From the NCBI RefSeq assembly GCF_900113865.1, contig NZ_FOQY01000010.1, forward strand, positions 23,555 through 87,554: a stretch of DNA of 64,000 nt. Reading direction: 5' to 3'. The DNA comes from Streptosporangium canum. Lineage in GTDB: Bacteria; Actinomycetota; Actinomycetes; Streptosporangiales; Streptosporangiaceae. Under the pieces are notes generated by a model that saw only the letters and a list, made by a program, of their open reading frames with translations, was not told where the DNA came from and did no database searches. The translations under genes and the position numbers were made by a program. This document shows positions 54,463-63,168 of this stretch, one piece after another; position 1 is the first letter of the stretch, and each line of letters starts with the position of its first letter.

Positions 54463-55263
54463 TCATGCCGTCGGGAGCATCGCGCGGCGTCCGGGAACGG
54501 CGGGAGACTGGCTGGTCATTCCTCCGTCCACCACCAGAAGCTGTCCGGTCAGATAGCGGGATTCGTCGGAGGCGAGAAAGACCATGGTGTAGCCGATGTC
54601 CTCGGGAGCGCCGAGATAGGGAAGCGCGTTGTATCCCTTCAGCGCCTCGATCACCTCGGCGGGCAGGTTGTCCAGAAGCGCCGGGGTCATGATCGCTCCC
54701 GGGGCCACCGCGTTGCAGCGGATGCCCTGCGGGCCGTACTGGACGGCGATGGACTTGGTGATGTTGATGACCGCCGCCTTCACCGCTCCGTAGGAGATCT
54801 GGAGTACGTCGCCGACCAGGCCGGCCACCGAGGCGGTGTTGACGATCGAGCCGCCGCCCGCCCGGATCATGTGCGGGACGGCGTGCCGGGAGCCCATCAG
54901 GGTGGAGCGGACGTTGAGGTCGACGGCCCGGCCGAACTCCTCCATGTCGAGGCGGAGCAGGTCCAGGTCCTTGCGCGGGTCCGTCCCGCCTACGTGGTTG
55001 CAGAGCACGTCCAGCCGTCCGAACTCGCGCACGGCCGCTTCCACCATGTCGCCCACGGACGTGTCGTCCGTGACGTCCACCGTGCACGGCACCGCCCGGC
55101 CACCCGCCTCGACGATGGCGCCGGCGGCGCTCTCGGCCGATGCGGCGTCGTAGTCCGCCACGAGGACGCGGGCGCCCTCGCGGCTCATCAGCTCCGCCGC
55201 GGCCAGGCCGATCCCGCTGCCCGCGCCGGTGATGATCGCGACCTTGTCCTTCAGGCGGTCCAT
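54463..55263 (-). CDS. Short-chain dehydrogenase/reductase (SDR)
   Basis: This 266-residue oxidoreductase has the NAD(P) motif GAGSGIG near residue 12, NHVGG in the place of NNAG, the catalytic Ser in VNTASVAG, and Tyr-x-x-x-Lys in YGAVKAA, then the classical VAPGAIMTP. GGGGGAG precedes ATG 55263; a GTG at 55278 is possible. It is divergent from a TetR regulator with a palindromic site between them, so it is likely repressed until a substrate-like ligand appears. The substrate is unknown. Confidence 0.9.
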   Translation of the reverse strand: MDRLKDKVAIITGAGSGIGLAAAELMSREGARVLVADYDAASAESAAGAIVEAGGRAVPCTVDVTDDTSVGDMVEAAVREFGRLDVLCNHVGGTDPRKDLDLLRLDMEEFGRAVDLNVRSTLMGSRHAVPHMIRAGGGSIVNTASVAGLVGDVLQISYGAVKAAVINITKSIAVQYGPQGIRCNAVAPGAIMTPALLDNLPAEVIEALKGYNALPYLGAPEDIGYTMVFLASDESRYLTGQLLVVDGGMTSQSPAVPGRRAMLPTA

Positions 55264-55326
55264 GGACTGCTCCCCCACTCCTCCCCGCGGCTGACCGCGG
55301 GCTTTGTCAACATTGATGACCAGGGT

Positions 55327-55345
55327 AAGTCATCTATGATGACTT
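55327..55345. promoter_or_regulatory. Perfect palindromic operator, probable TetR site
   Basis: AAGTCATC and GATGACTT form a perfect 8-bp inverted repeat with a 3-bp centre. A related GTCAA/TTGATGAC element is just upstream at about 55306-55320. The site lies between the divergent SDR and TetR genes. Confidence 0.7.
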
Positions 55346-55444
55346 ATCGCCCCGACCCCACCGACCCGCCCCACCGAGGAGCACGTCCACCATGTCTTCC
55401 CCCCCACGGCTGAAGCCCGGGGTCTCCGCGCTCAAGGAGATTCG

Positions 55445-56029
55445 ATGACCACACGCCTGCGCGCCGTCAGGCCCCGGCAGCCGGCGGCGGTGACCCGCAA
55501 GGCCATCCACGACGCCGCGCACGAGCTCTTCCGCAACGAGGGCTTCGACGCCGTCGGCATACGGGCCGTCGCCGCCCGCGCGGGGGTCGACGCGGCCCTC
55601 GTCATCCGTCACTTCGGGTCCAAGGAACAGCTGTTCCTGGAGGCGATGACGGTCGACCTGCCCGCGATCAAAGTCATGGAGGGCCCGCTGGAAGGCATGG
55701 GCCGAGCGATCGTGGAGCACGTGGTGTGCCTGCCGTCGTCCAGGCCGGGCGCCTTGGCGGTGACCGCTCTCGCCGCCCTGTTCCGGGCCTCGGACCGGGG
55801 GGAGGTGCAGCGAACCCTGCGGGAAACGATCGAGAACGTCTTCGCCGAGCCCCTCGTCCGGCGCCTGGAGGGCGGCGATGCCGAGCTGCGCGCCCATCTG
55901 ATCGCCGCGCAGCTCGGCGGGCTGCTCACCAGCATGCATGTGGTGCAGGACCCTGTTCTGCTCGCGGCCGACCGGAGCGCGATCGTCGTCCGGTACGGAG
56001 ACGCGATCCAGCGGCTGATCGACACCTGA
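55445..56029 (+). CDS. TetR-family transcriptional regulator
   Basis: This 194-residue protein has an N-terminal helix-turn-helix (about 15-62): AAVTRKAIHDAAHELFRNEG followed by VGIRAVAARAGVDAALVIRH and FGSKEQLF. The C-terminal helical domain ends VVRYGDAIQRLID. AAGGAGA precedes the ATG. It is divergent from the SDR gene and probably binds the palindrome at 55327-55345 to control both genes. Confidence 0.9.
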   Translation: MTTRLRAVRPRQPAAVTRKAIHDAAHELFRNEGFDAVGIRAVAARAGVDAALVIRHFGSKEQLFLEAMTVDLPAIKVMEGPLEGMGRAIVEHVVCLPSSRPGALAVTALAALFRASDRGEVQRTLRETIENVFAEPLVRRLEGGDAELRAHLIAAQLGGLLTSMHVVQDPVLLAADRSAIVVRYGDAIQRLIDT

Positions 56030-56128
56030 CCGTCCGGCCGCACGGCGTCCCGCCGACGCCGCCCGCAGGCCGTTCGCGCGCCGACGACCCGTCAGCTCTG
56101 AAAACCTCTCACCGTCACCCGAAGTCCG

Positions 56129-57001
56129 TCATTCCTCCGGTAGGACCGGCTCCACCGCCCGGACGCCGGGCAACGGCTCGATGGCGGGGGTGATCGCACG
56201 GGCGAGGGCCGGATCGGAGAACTTGACATAGAGAGAACCCGGCAAGGGCCCATCCGGCTTGTAGTCCGGATAGGAGAGCTTCACGAGTTTCAGGGCGTGG
56301 CCGGAGTCCTGGAAGTAAATCGTCTCCACTCCGGGCAGGTCCCGCAGCCGGGCGACGACAGCCGCCTTCTCCTCCTCGGTGACCGTCCCCGTCGCTCCCG
56401 CGCGCTTACTCCGCCGGCACTCGGGTGCGTTCTGGGAGATGAAATCCTGCCCGCACAGGGAGATCCGGGCCTCGGCCCTGCCCGCCCAGAAGTTCACCCC
56501 CGATCGGTACACGTTGGAGACCCTCGGCGCCGACCTCATCTTCTCGACTATGGCGGGGAAGTCCTCAGCGCGCCGGAGCACACCATGCAGGACGTCGCCG
56601 GAGCGGGACGACGCAAGCTGCGCCCGTTCGGTGTCCCCGATCCCTCTGTGGCTTCTGCGCCACTGGTCCGCCCGTTCCTCGCCGCTCCGCACCTCGACCG
56701 ATGTCACCTGGGGCATCGCCCGGAGCATGGCCTCGGCCTCCTGCCGTTGCTCGACGGTCGTCGCGGGCAGGCCGTCGCACCCGCACATGGCCACCTCGAA
56801 CTCAAATGACGGTGAGAGCGCGATATCCGGCGGAGGCTGGGGCAGCCAGGATCGCTCGTACAGATACCAGCCACCGGCCCCGGCCAGGCCGGCCACTGCC
56901 AGTGACGCGATCAGCAGCCTGACATGCGCCGCCATCCAGGAGCGCAACCACGGCTCCCGGTCCGGGTCGCCATCCCCGAAGGCCAGTTCCTCATACGTCA
57001 T
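56129..57001 (-). CDS. Membrane protein with two FtsX-ectodomain-like repeats
   Basis: This 290-residue protein has a short cytosolic N-terminus, one transmembrane helix (about 29-48), and an outer part with two similar units. Each unit has Cys-containing VAMCGCDG or ISLCGQDF, then a helix such as EAEAMLRAMPQVTSVEV or VVARLRDLPGVETIYF, the pattern of the FtsX extracellular domain in actinobacteria. In FtsX this part recruits peptidoglycan hydrolases, but here the permease helices are absent. It may modulate cell-wall enzymes. It stands alone, upstream of a tRNA-derived repeat. Confidence 0.7.
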   Translation of the reverse strand: MTYEELAFGDGDPDREPWLRSWMAAHVRLLIASLAVAGLAGAGGWYLYERSWLPQPPPDIALSPSFEFEVAMCGCDGLPATTVEQRQEAEAMLRAMPQVTSVEVRSGEERADQWRRSHRGIGDTERAQLASSRSGDVLHGVLRRAEDFPAIVEKMRSAPRVSNVYRSGVNFWAGRAEARISLCGQDFISQNAPECRRSKRAGATGTVTEEEKAAVVARLRDLPGVETIYFQDSGHALKLVKLSYPDYKPDGPLPGSLYVKFSDPALARAITPAIEPLPGVRAVEPVLPEE

Positions 57002-57186
57002 TCACCCGACTATGTCGATCTTTCCGAGTTTCGGTCAAGATGCGACGAAGGAATACCACGGTCACGCTGCGCTCTCTTTACGGCACGGACGTCGGCGGCG
57101 GGTTTTGCCTTCGTCCACGGGCGTGGTGTATGAGTTTCCCCGGTTAGACGGTGTGGCACCGTGAAATGAGGACGGCCGGATACGAC

Positions 57187-57276
57187 GAAAGCGCCCCTGA
57201 CGGCGGACAGACAGGTCAGGGACACTTTTCGGGTGGTCACGGAGAGTGGGACGGGCGGGACTCGAACCCGCGATCC
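57187..57276. repeat. Direct repeat, left copy, with tRNA 3' end
   Basis: About 90 bp here match 58122-58213 in the same orientation: GAAAGCGCCC, a terminator-like hairpin ending in CTTTTCGGGTG, and the tRNA T-arm and acceptor on the minus strand. The two copies bracket about 0.85 kb with one DUF6461-type gene. Confidence 0.7.
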
Positions 57277-57300
57277 CACGGAGTGAAGGGTGTTTCACTT
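57247..57300 (-). pseudogene. 3'-half remnant of a tRNA gene
   Basis: On the minus strand, an intact T-arm (GCGGG-TTCGAGT-CCCGC) and acceptor 3' strand CCGTCCC+A are present. The anticodon region has a 5-bp stem but a 6-base loop, and no normal D-arm or matching acceptor 5' strand can be found. It is a remnant, not a working tRNA. Confidence 0.65.
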
Positions 57301-57436
57301 ACCGGGATCGTCCGTCACGGTCCCGGAGCCCGAGGAACCCGGTGTTCAAGAGCCGTGGACCAGAAACGCACGCATGTCGGAGATGGTCGTTACTTTGGCG
57401 GCATAACCAAGGAAGCGACGGCTGGAAGTGGTTTGG

Positions 57437-58039
57437 ATGGAGATCACATACGCCGACGTCGCCTGGCTGGCCGAAGACTATGAGTTGGGTGACGTGTGGT
57501 GCCTGACCTTCGTGTGGGGGCTCGACGAGCCTGAGGCGCTTCGCCGCATAGGTGCCGCCGAGGGGGGCATCCGGCTGCTCACGTACGAGGAGTCGAATGA
57601 TGCGGGGCTGTTCCCCGACACGGTTTTGGCTGGGCGGCTGGGCGGATGGACCGTGCTCATCGAGATAGGCGGGTGGCAGGCGATAGGACGCGAGGCCTTA
57701 CGAGCTCTGTCGACCGCAACAGAGGTTGTATCGGTCCTGCGTCACGACCACGCGACCCACAACTTCGTGTACGCCCGTGACGGGAAGACAGTGACCTCCT
57801 TCAACCCCATGATTCCCGCCTGGCGGTACGGGAGCGATCCGGATCGTCTGGTGGACGCGATGAGGGCCGCGGGCTTCGATCCCGGACACGCACCAGGCGA
57901 CGAGGACGAAGACGAGAACGTCGATCATCCGACGGTGGACGGGGCTCTGCTGTTGGCGGTACGGCTGACTCGCGTTGTCCTGACGCGGGATGTCGTGTAC
58001 GGACCGTTACTGGGCGGTGTCGTCCGTTCACCGGCTTAG
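57437..58039 (+). CDS. DUF6461-type protein (possible immunity/defence cargo)
   Basis: This 200-residue protein resembles the DUF6461 family: YADVAWLAEDYELGDVWCLT near the N-terminus, GWTVLIEIGGWQAIG in the centre, and FVYARDGKTVTSFNPMIPAW. The function of the family is not known; many members sit in polymorphic-toxin or accessory loci. ATG 57437 follows GGAAG; GTG 57428 is also possible. It is the only gene between two tRNA-containing direct repeats. Confidence 0.75.
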   Translation: MEITYADVAWLAEDYELGDVWCLTFVWGLDEPEALRRIGAAEGGIRLLTYEESNDAGLFPDTVLAGRLGGWTVLIEIGGWQAIGREALRALSTATEVVSVLRHDHATHNFVYARDGKTVTSFNPMIPAWRYGSDPDRLVDAMRAAGFDPGHAPGDEDEDENVDHPTVDGALLLAVRLTRVVLTRDVVYGPLLGGVVRSPA

Positions 58040-58121
58040 GACTCATGAGGCGATCGTTGTCGCCAAAGACACCGGGCCACCGGACCCGGAGCCCATGAAT
58101 TCTCTTTCCGCTGACAGTGGC

Positions 58122-58213
58122 GAAAGCGCCCCCGGCCGTGAACACGCAGGTCGAGGGCGCTTTTCGGGTGATCACGAAGGGTAGGGCGGGCGGGACTCGA
58201 ACCCGCGACCCAG
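58122..58213. repeat. Direct repeat, right copy, overlapping the intact tRNA
   Basis: This is the second copy of 57187-57276. It includes the bidirectional hairpin and the 3' part of the CAU tRNA. Together the two copies look like attachment-site duplication at a tRNA 3' end. Confidence 0.7.
58123..58163. terminator. Two-way hairpin terminator
   Basis: AAAGCGCCC and GGGCGCTTT form a perfect 9-bp stem with a 23-base loop, followed by T on the plus strand and by T on the minus strand. It can end both the DUF6461-type message and the tRNA transcript. Confidence 0.65.
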
Positions 58214-58255
58214 GGATTATGAGTCCCCTGCTCTAACCGGCTGAGCTACCGCCCC
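58182..58255 (-). tRNA. tRNA with CAU anticodon (Met, or Ile2)
   Basis: The minus strand folds as a full cloverleaf: acceptor GGGGCGG with CCGCCCU (one G-U pair), D-arm GCTC-AGCCGGTTA-GAGC, anticodon stem GGGGA/TCCCT with loop CTCATAA, and T-arm GCGGG-TTCGAGT-CCCGC. The anticodon is CAU, which fits elongator Met; lysidine-modified Ile2 cannot be excluded. CCA is not encoded. A remnant copy lies at 57247-57300. Confidence 0.9.
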
Positions 58256-58410
58256 TCGTGCGCACGCCGTACTGCCGCATTCAACCAAAGGTCGGCCCCG
58301 TTCGCACATCCACCGGGCGGTACGCGTTCAAGATGTGACCTTCGACGGTGGAACCGGCGTTCCGCCGACTCGCTAACCTACGAGGGGACGTTGTTGAGGA
58401 GTGTTGGATC

Positions 58411-59529
<1,119 letters not shown>

Positions 59530-59534
59530 TCCCG

Positions 59535-59633
59535 GCCAGGTCGAGCACCTGGGCCTGGATCGACACGTCCGGCGCGGAGACCGGCTCGTCGCAGACGAGC
59601 ACGTCGGGCCGGGGGGCGAGGGCCCTGGCGACC
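59535..59633 (-). pseudogene. Relic of a peptide ABC transporter ATPase gene
   Basis: The minus strand encodes ARALAPRPDVLVCDEPVSAP and DVSIQAQVLDLAG, the Walker B and switch region of oligopeptide/dipeptide importer ATPases. The frame has no start and ends in galK on one side and in a 9-bp repeat array on the other. Only about 33 codons survive. Confidence 0.7.
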
Positions 59634-59718
59634 TGAACGACCTGAACGACCTGAACGACCTGAACGATCTGGACGACGTGAGCGGCCTGAGCGATCCGAA
59701 CGACGTGAACGACGTGAG
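59629..59718. repeat. Ten-unit 9-bp minisatellite
   Basis: Four exact copies of CGACCTGAA are followed by six variants (such as CGATCTGGA and CGACGTGAA), ten units in all and in strict 9-bp phase. On the plus strand it reads as a D-L-N-like repeat. It lies between the ATPase relic and the stop of the FAD-binding protein gene. Confidence 0.8.
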
Positions 59719-59723
59719 CGCCA

Positions 59724-61478
59724 TCAGGCGACATGTCTGATCTGGGTGGCGGTGGCCTCGGACAGCACGATCCGGGCCAGCGCGTCGGCGTGCCGGAAAA
59801 GCGGGGCGTTGAGCCCGGGCCGGGCGAATCCGCCGGCGGCCCAGCCGCCGACGACCCAGGGACCGAAGGCGAATCTGCGGGAGTGGGGGGTGTCCGACCG
59901 GTCCAGCAGGCGACGGTCGGCCGGCCGTACCTTCAGCAGGCCGGACTCCTCGTCGATCTCGCCCCGGTCGCGGAGCGCGGAGATCAGCGGGTCGGTGGCC
60001 CGGCTCACGCTGGGCGCGGGCAGCCGGGCCTCGATCAGGGTCCTGGCCGCCACCCCGCCGGGGACGGTGGGGCTCTGCGCCTGCCACCGCCGGTCGCGGT
60101 GCTCCACCTTCAGGTCCGCGCCGAGGAAGGTGACCACCCCCGCCTTGGCGAGTGCCCGCAGCTCCTCCAGCCGGGGGCCGGGCGGGCCGCTGGCGATGTA
60201 GCTGAGGAAGCCGTGGAACCACGGATCGGACAGGCCCAGCTCGGCGAGGACGCCGTAGACGGACAGCAGCCCGAGGATCATGGCGTGGTCGGCGCTGTGC
60301 GCGGGGTCGGAGCGGCGCTCCAGGTCCGCGCCCAGGTAGCCGAGCATCCACTTGCGCAGCCCCGCCGAGTCGCCGAACCGCATCCGCTCCAGCGGCCGGT
60401 CCAGCCGGTCGAAGTCCAGCCGGTCCAGATGCCGGGGCACGGCCCTGCGGATCAGCGCCCGCATCCCGGCGTCGCGCCACTCCTCGGCCGCGTACGCCTC
60501 CTCGAACTCCTCCCAGCTCATCCGGGCGCGCTTCGGGTGGGCGGTGATCAGCTCGTGGTAGTAGGCGAAGCCCAGCTCCTTGGCGACCAGCGGCCACACG
60601 TCCCTGCGGAAGTTCCACGGTCCCTCGCCCAGCGCCTGCGCGGTGAGGAAACGCGGCACCGGCGGGCGGGCGCCCCGGAACGGGTATCCGGTCTTGGAGT
60701 GGTACGGCACGCCGCGGCGCGATCCCACCTGGAGCAGCGGCTCCCGGCCGCTGGGCAGGTAGACGAGCTCCCCGTCGTACTCGCGGACGAACCGGCCGCC
60801 CCGGCCCGAGGTGAGCAGCACCATCAGGTCGACGAAGGCCAGCCCCATGCCCCGCACGATCACCGGCTCGCCGCCGGGCACCTGGTCCAGGTCGAGGTCG
60901 GCGGTATAGCCGGTGGGCAGGTAGCGCAGCCCGCTGCGGGCGGCCACGTCCGCCAGGGCCAGCTCCTGCCCGGTCGGGGTCACGTCGCCGTGTCCCTGCG
61001 CCATGATCACCGCGTCGGCCTCGATCGTCCGGCCGTCCTCCAGCGTCACCGCCTGCCCGCCGGGGACGTCGGTCAGGTCCAGCGCGCGGGTGGCGTGGAC
61101 GTGCACCCGGACGCCGCGCGGCGCGGTGTTCACCGCGCGCCAGAAGACGTCGGACAGGTAGGCGCTCTGAACCGGCCGGGAGGCGAACCGGCCGGGCTCG
61201 CAGCCGAGCCACTCGGCCAGCGAGGGGCCGGGGCGGATGGGGCCCTGGCACTGGACCGACTCGTCGGTGAACAGCGTCACGCCGGCGGCGGCGGAGTTCA
61301 TCCAGAGCAGTCCGGGCTGCTCCCTGCGCCATACCCGCCCGCCGCCCGGCGGGTAGGGGTCGATCACGTGGATGTCCAGCGACGGCCAGGCGAGCAGGTC
61401 GGCCGCGTTGGCGCAGATCCGCTCCACCAGGCAGGTGCCGGTCGGCCCGGCGCCGACGACGGCGATGGAGGCGCTCAT
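59724..61478 (-). CDS. FAD/NAD(P)-binding protein (putative flavin monooxygenase-like)
   Basis: This 584-residue protein has an N-terminal dinucleotide-binding motif VVGAGPTGTCLVERI, a conserved WMNSAAAGVTLFTDES segment, a second motif around VRGMGLAFVDLMVLLT, and a C-terminal PGLNAPLFRHADALARIVL. This is the layout of the FAD/NAD(P)-binding family related to HydG/lysine-N-oxygenase-like proteins. The substrate is unknown. GGGAGGGG precedes ATG 61478. A possible promoter lies at 61584-61612. Confidence 0.85.
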   Translation of the reverse strand: MSASIAVVGAGPTGTCLVERICANAADLLAWPSLDIHVIDPYPPGGGRVWRREQPGLLWMNSAAAGVTLFTDESVQCQGPIRPGPSLAEWLGCEPGRFASRPVQSAYLSDVFWRAVNTAPRGVRVHVHATRALDLTDVPGGQAVTLEDGRTIEADAVIMAQGHGDVTPTGQELALADVAARSGLRYLPTGYTADLDLDQVPGGEPVIVRGMGLAFVDLMVLLTSGRGGRFVREYDGELVYLPSGREPLLQVGSRRGVPYHSKTGYPFRGARPPVPRFLTAQALGEGPWNFRRDVWPLVAKELGFAYYHELITAHPKRARMSWEEFEEAYAAEEWRDAGMRALIRRAVPRHLDRLDFDRLDRPLERMRFGDSAGLRKWMLGYLGADLERRSDPAHSADHAMILGLLSVYGVLAELGLSDPWFHGFLSYIASGPPGPRLEELRALAKAGVVTFLGADLKVEHRDRRWQAQSPTVPGGVAARTLIEARLPAPSVSRATDPLISALRDRGEIDEESGLLKVRPADRRLLDRSDTPHSRRFAFGPWVVGGWAAGGFARPGLNAPLFRHADALARIVLSEATATQIRHVA

Positions 61479-61583
61479 GCGATCCCCTCCCCCGGCGGCG
61501 CGGGGGTGCTCCCGCGCCGGTCGACTGGCTGTCTCATACGGCGGCTCCCCGGGGCTTTGCACTGACACTCTTAACCTAGTTTA

Positions 61584-61612
61584 AAGGTAGGAAATACATA
61601 GATCCATGTCAA
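61584..61612 (-). promoter_or_regulatory. Possible promoter of the FAD-binding protein gene
   Basis: On the minus strand, TTGACA (61612-61607) and TACCTT (61589-61584) are separated by 17 bp. The -35 box is perfect and the -10 is poor. It is about 105 bp upstream of the ATG. The local stretch is unusually A/T-rich. Confidence 0.4.
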
Positions 61613-61628
61613 CCCTTATGGTCGAGGG

Positions 61629-62129
61629 ATGTCACACGAGATCGTGAATGTGGTCTACCGCAAGTACGACGGCTCCCTGCACTGGCACCACCGGAGCCTG
61701 CTCCTCGGCGAGGACGAGCACGGCGTCTGGACCGGGTGCGTGGCCGGCACCAGCGGCAGGAAGGGTGCCGGGCCGATGGTCACCTGGTCCGACGCGTTCG
61801 TGATGCTCTTCCCCCGCGACGCCTGGTGGACGGCCACCTTCAACGCCGCGCCGAACAAGACGGAGATCTACTGCGACGTCTCGACCGTGCCCGAGTGGCG
61901 CGACGGGGAGGTGACCATGGTCGACCTCGACCTCGACGTGATCCGCATGCGCGACGGCCGGATCTTCCTGGACGACGAGGACGAGTTCGAGGAGCACCGG
62001 ATCCGCTACGCCTATCCTTGCGACGTCATCGACAACGCCCGTGCCGCGGCCGCCCGGCTCATGAAGGCCGTCACCGCCGGCGCGACCCCCTTCGCGACCG
62101 CCCCCCACTGGCTGTCCCACGTGACCTGA
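61629..62129 (+). CDS. DUF402 protein
   Basis: This 166-residue protein has the DUF402 pattern: LLLGEDEHGVWTGCVAGT, FPRDAWWTATFNA, IYCDVSTVPEWRDGEVTMVD and LDVIRMRDGRIFLDDEDEFE. Structurally known relatives are small beta-barrel nucleoside phosphatases or RNA-binding domains. GAGGG precedes the ATG. It is divergent from the FAD-binding protein and 150 bp apart. Confidence 0.88.
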   Translation: MSHEIVNVVYRKYDGSLHWHHRSLLLGEDEHGVWTGCVAGTSGRKGAGPMVTWSDAFVMLFPRDAWWTATFNAAPNKTEIYCDVSTVPEWRDGEVTMVDLDLDVIRMRDGRIFLDDEDEFEEHRIRYAYPCDVIDNARAAAARLMKAVTAGATPFATAPHWLSHVT

Positions 62130-62243
62130 CCCGACCGCCCCACCGGGCCTACGCGTCCCGACCCCGGCCGGTCCCACGCGACCCGACCCGGCCGCCCCAC
62201 GCGACCTGACCCCACCGGCCCCCACGACCCGAACCGACCGCCC
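62116..62243. repeat. Degenerate C-rich repeats after the DUF402 gene
   Basis: Units resembling CCCACGCGACCTGACCC occur at about 62116, 62173, 62197 and 62221, the last three at 24-bp steps. They begin in the last codons of the DUF402 gene. They look like a decayed tandem array. Confidence 0.5.
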
Positions 62244-62269
62244 GCCGGTCCCCCGCGGCCAGACGGGGC

Positions 62270-63043
62270 TTACAGGGGCGGGAACCCGGGGGCGCGGCGC
62301 TCGACGAAGCTGGCCACTCCCTCGGCGAAGTCGGGGCGGCGGAAGGACTCGGCCATCAGGCGCACGGCGGCGGACTCCGCCCCCTCCAGCGTCTGGTTCC
62401 AGTCACCCCAGACCTGGCGCTTGATCACGGCCATCGACGCCGGCGAGCTGTGCGTCGCCAGCTCGCCGGCGTATGCCTGGACCTCCGCCAGCAGGCTCTC
62501 GCGGGGCACCGACCGGTTGACCAGGCCCAGCTCGCAGGCCTCGGCGCCGGTGAACGTGCGGCCGGACAGCAGCAGGTCCATGGCCCTGGCCTGGCCGATG
62601 AGCCGGGGCAGGATCCACGACAGGCCGTATTCGGCGATCAGGCCGCGGCGGGCGAAGGCGGTCGTCCACTTGGCCTCGTCCGCGGTGAAGACCAGGTCGC
62701 AGACCAGGGCGTGGACCATGCCGAGGCCGGCGCAGGCGCCGTTGACGGCCGCGATGACCGGCTTGCCGATCGTGGCCGGGAAGGTGGTGGGACGCCTGTC
62801 CGGCTCCCCCTCGTAGGAGCCGTCCTGGATGGCGTTGAGGGTCTGGAAGTCCGCGCCGGCGCAGAAGCCCCTCCCCGCCCCGGTCACGACGATCACCCGG
62901 ACCTCCGGGTCCTTCTCCGCCTCCGCGAGCTGGTCGAAGTATCGCCGCCCCATCGCGTCGGTCCAGGCGTTGAGCCGTTCCGGCCGGTTGAACGTCAGCG
63001 TCAGCACGCCCCGCTCGACCGACGACAGCACCAGATCCATCAT
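62270..63043 (-). CDS. Enoyl-CoA hydratase/isomerase family protein
   Basis: This 257-residue crotonase-fold enzyme has FNRPERLNAWTDAM near residue 18, the oxyanion-hole segment GAGRGFCAGADFQTLNA, and a second one, VNGACAGLGMVHALVCDLV. Instead of the two hydratase glutamates, GMVHAL and LIAEYGLSW appear; the second Glu is present. It probably acts on an acyl-CoA ester in fatty-acid or side-chain oxidation. AAGGAGG precedes ATG 63043; a second ATG follows directly. Confidence 0.9.
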   Translation of the reverse strand: MMDLVLSSVERGVLTLTFNRPERLNAWTDAMGRRYFDQLAEAEKDPEVRVIVVTGAGRGFCAGADFQTLNAIQDGSYEGEPDRRPTTFPATIGKPVIAAVNGACAGLGMVHALVCDLVFTADEAKWTTAFARRGLIAEYGLSWILPRLIGQARAMDLLLSGRTFTGAEACELGLVNRSVPRESLLAEVQAYAGELATHSSPASMAVIKRQVWGDWNQTLEGAESAAVRLMAESFRRPDFAEGVASFVERRAPGFPPL

Positions 63044-63123
63044 CCGCGCCCCTCCTTGCCCGCACCCTACCGAACCATGTTCTGCATCTTCTCCGCAACG
63101 CCCCTTGCCAAGAGGGAGGCGCG

Positions 63124-63147
63124 AAATTACGGTCAAGACCGTAATTT
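63124..63147. promoter_or_regulatory. Perfect 11-bp inverted repeat operator
   Basis: AAATTACGGTC (63124-63134) and GACCGTAATTT (63137-63147) are perfect inverted repeats with a 2-bp centre, 21 bp before the GTG of the beta-propeller gene and 81 bp from the hydratase start. It fits a dimeric regulator such as a TetR or MarR protein that is not encoded in the window. Confidence 0.75.
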
Positions 63148-63168
63148 GGCACCATCCGGAGGTAGCCC

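Noticed and set aside
59629..59718. Regular repeats considered as a CRISPR array
   Set aside because: Units are 9 bp with no spacers and no cas genes nearby. It is a minisatellite.
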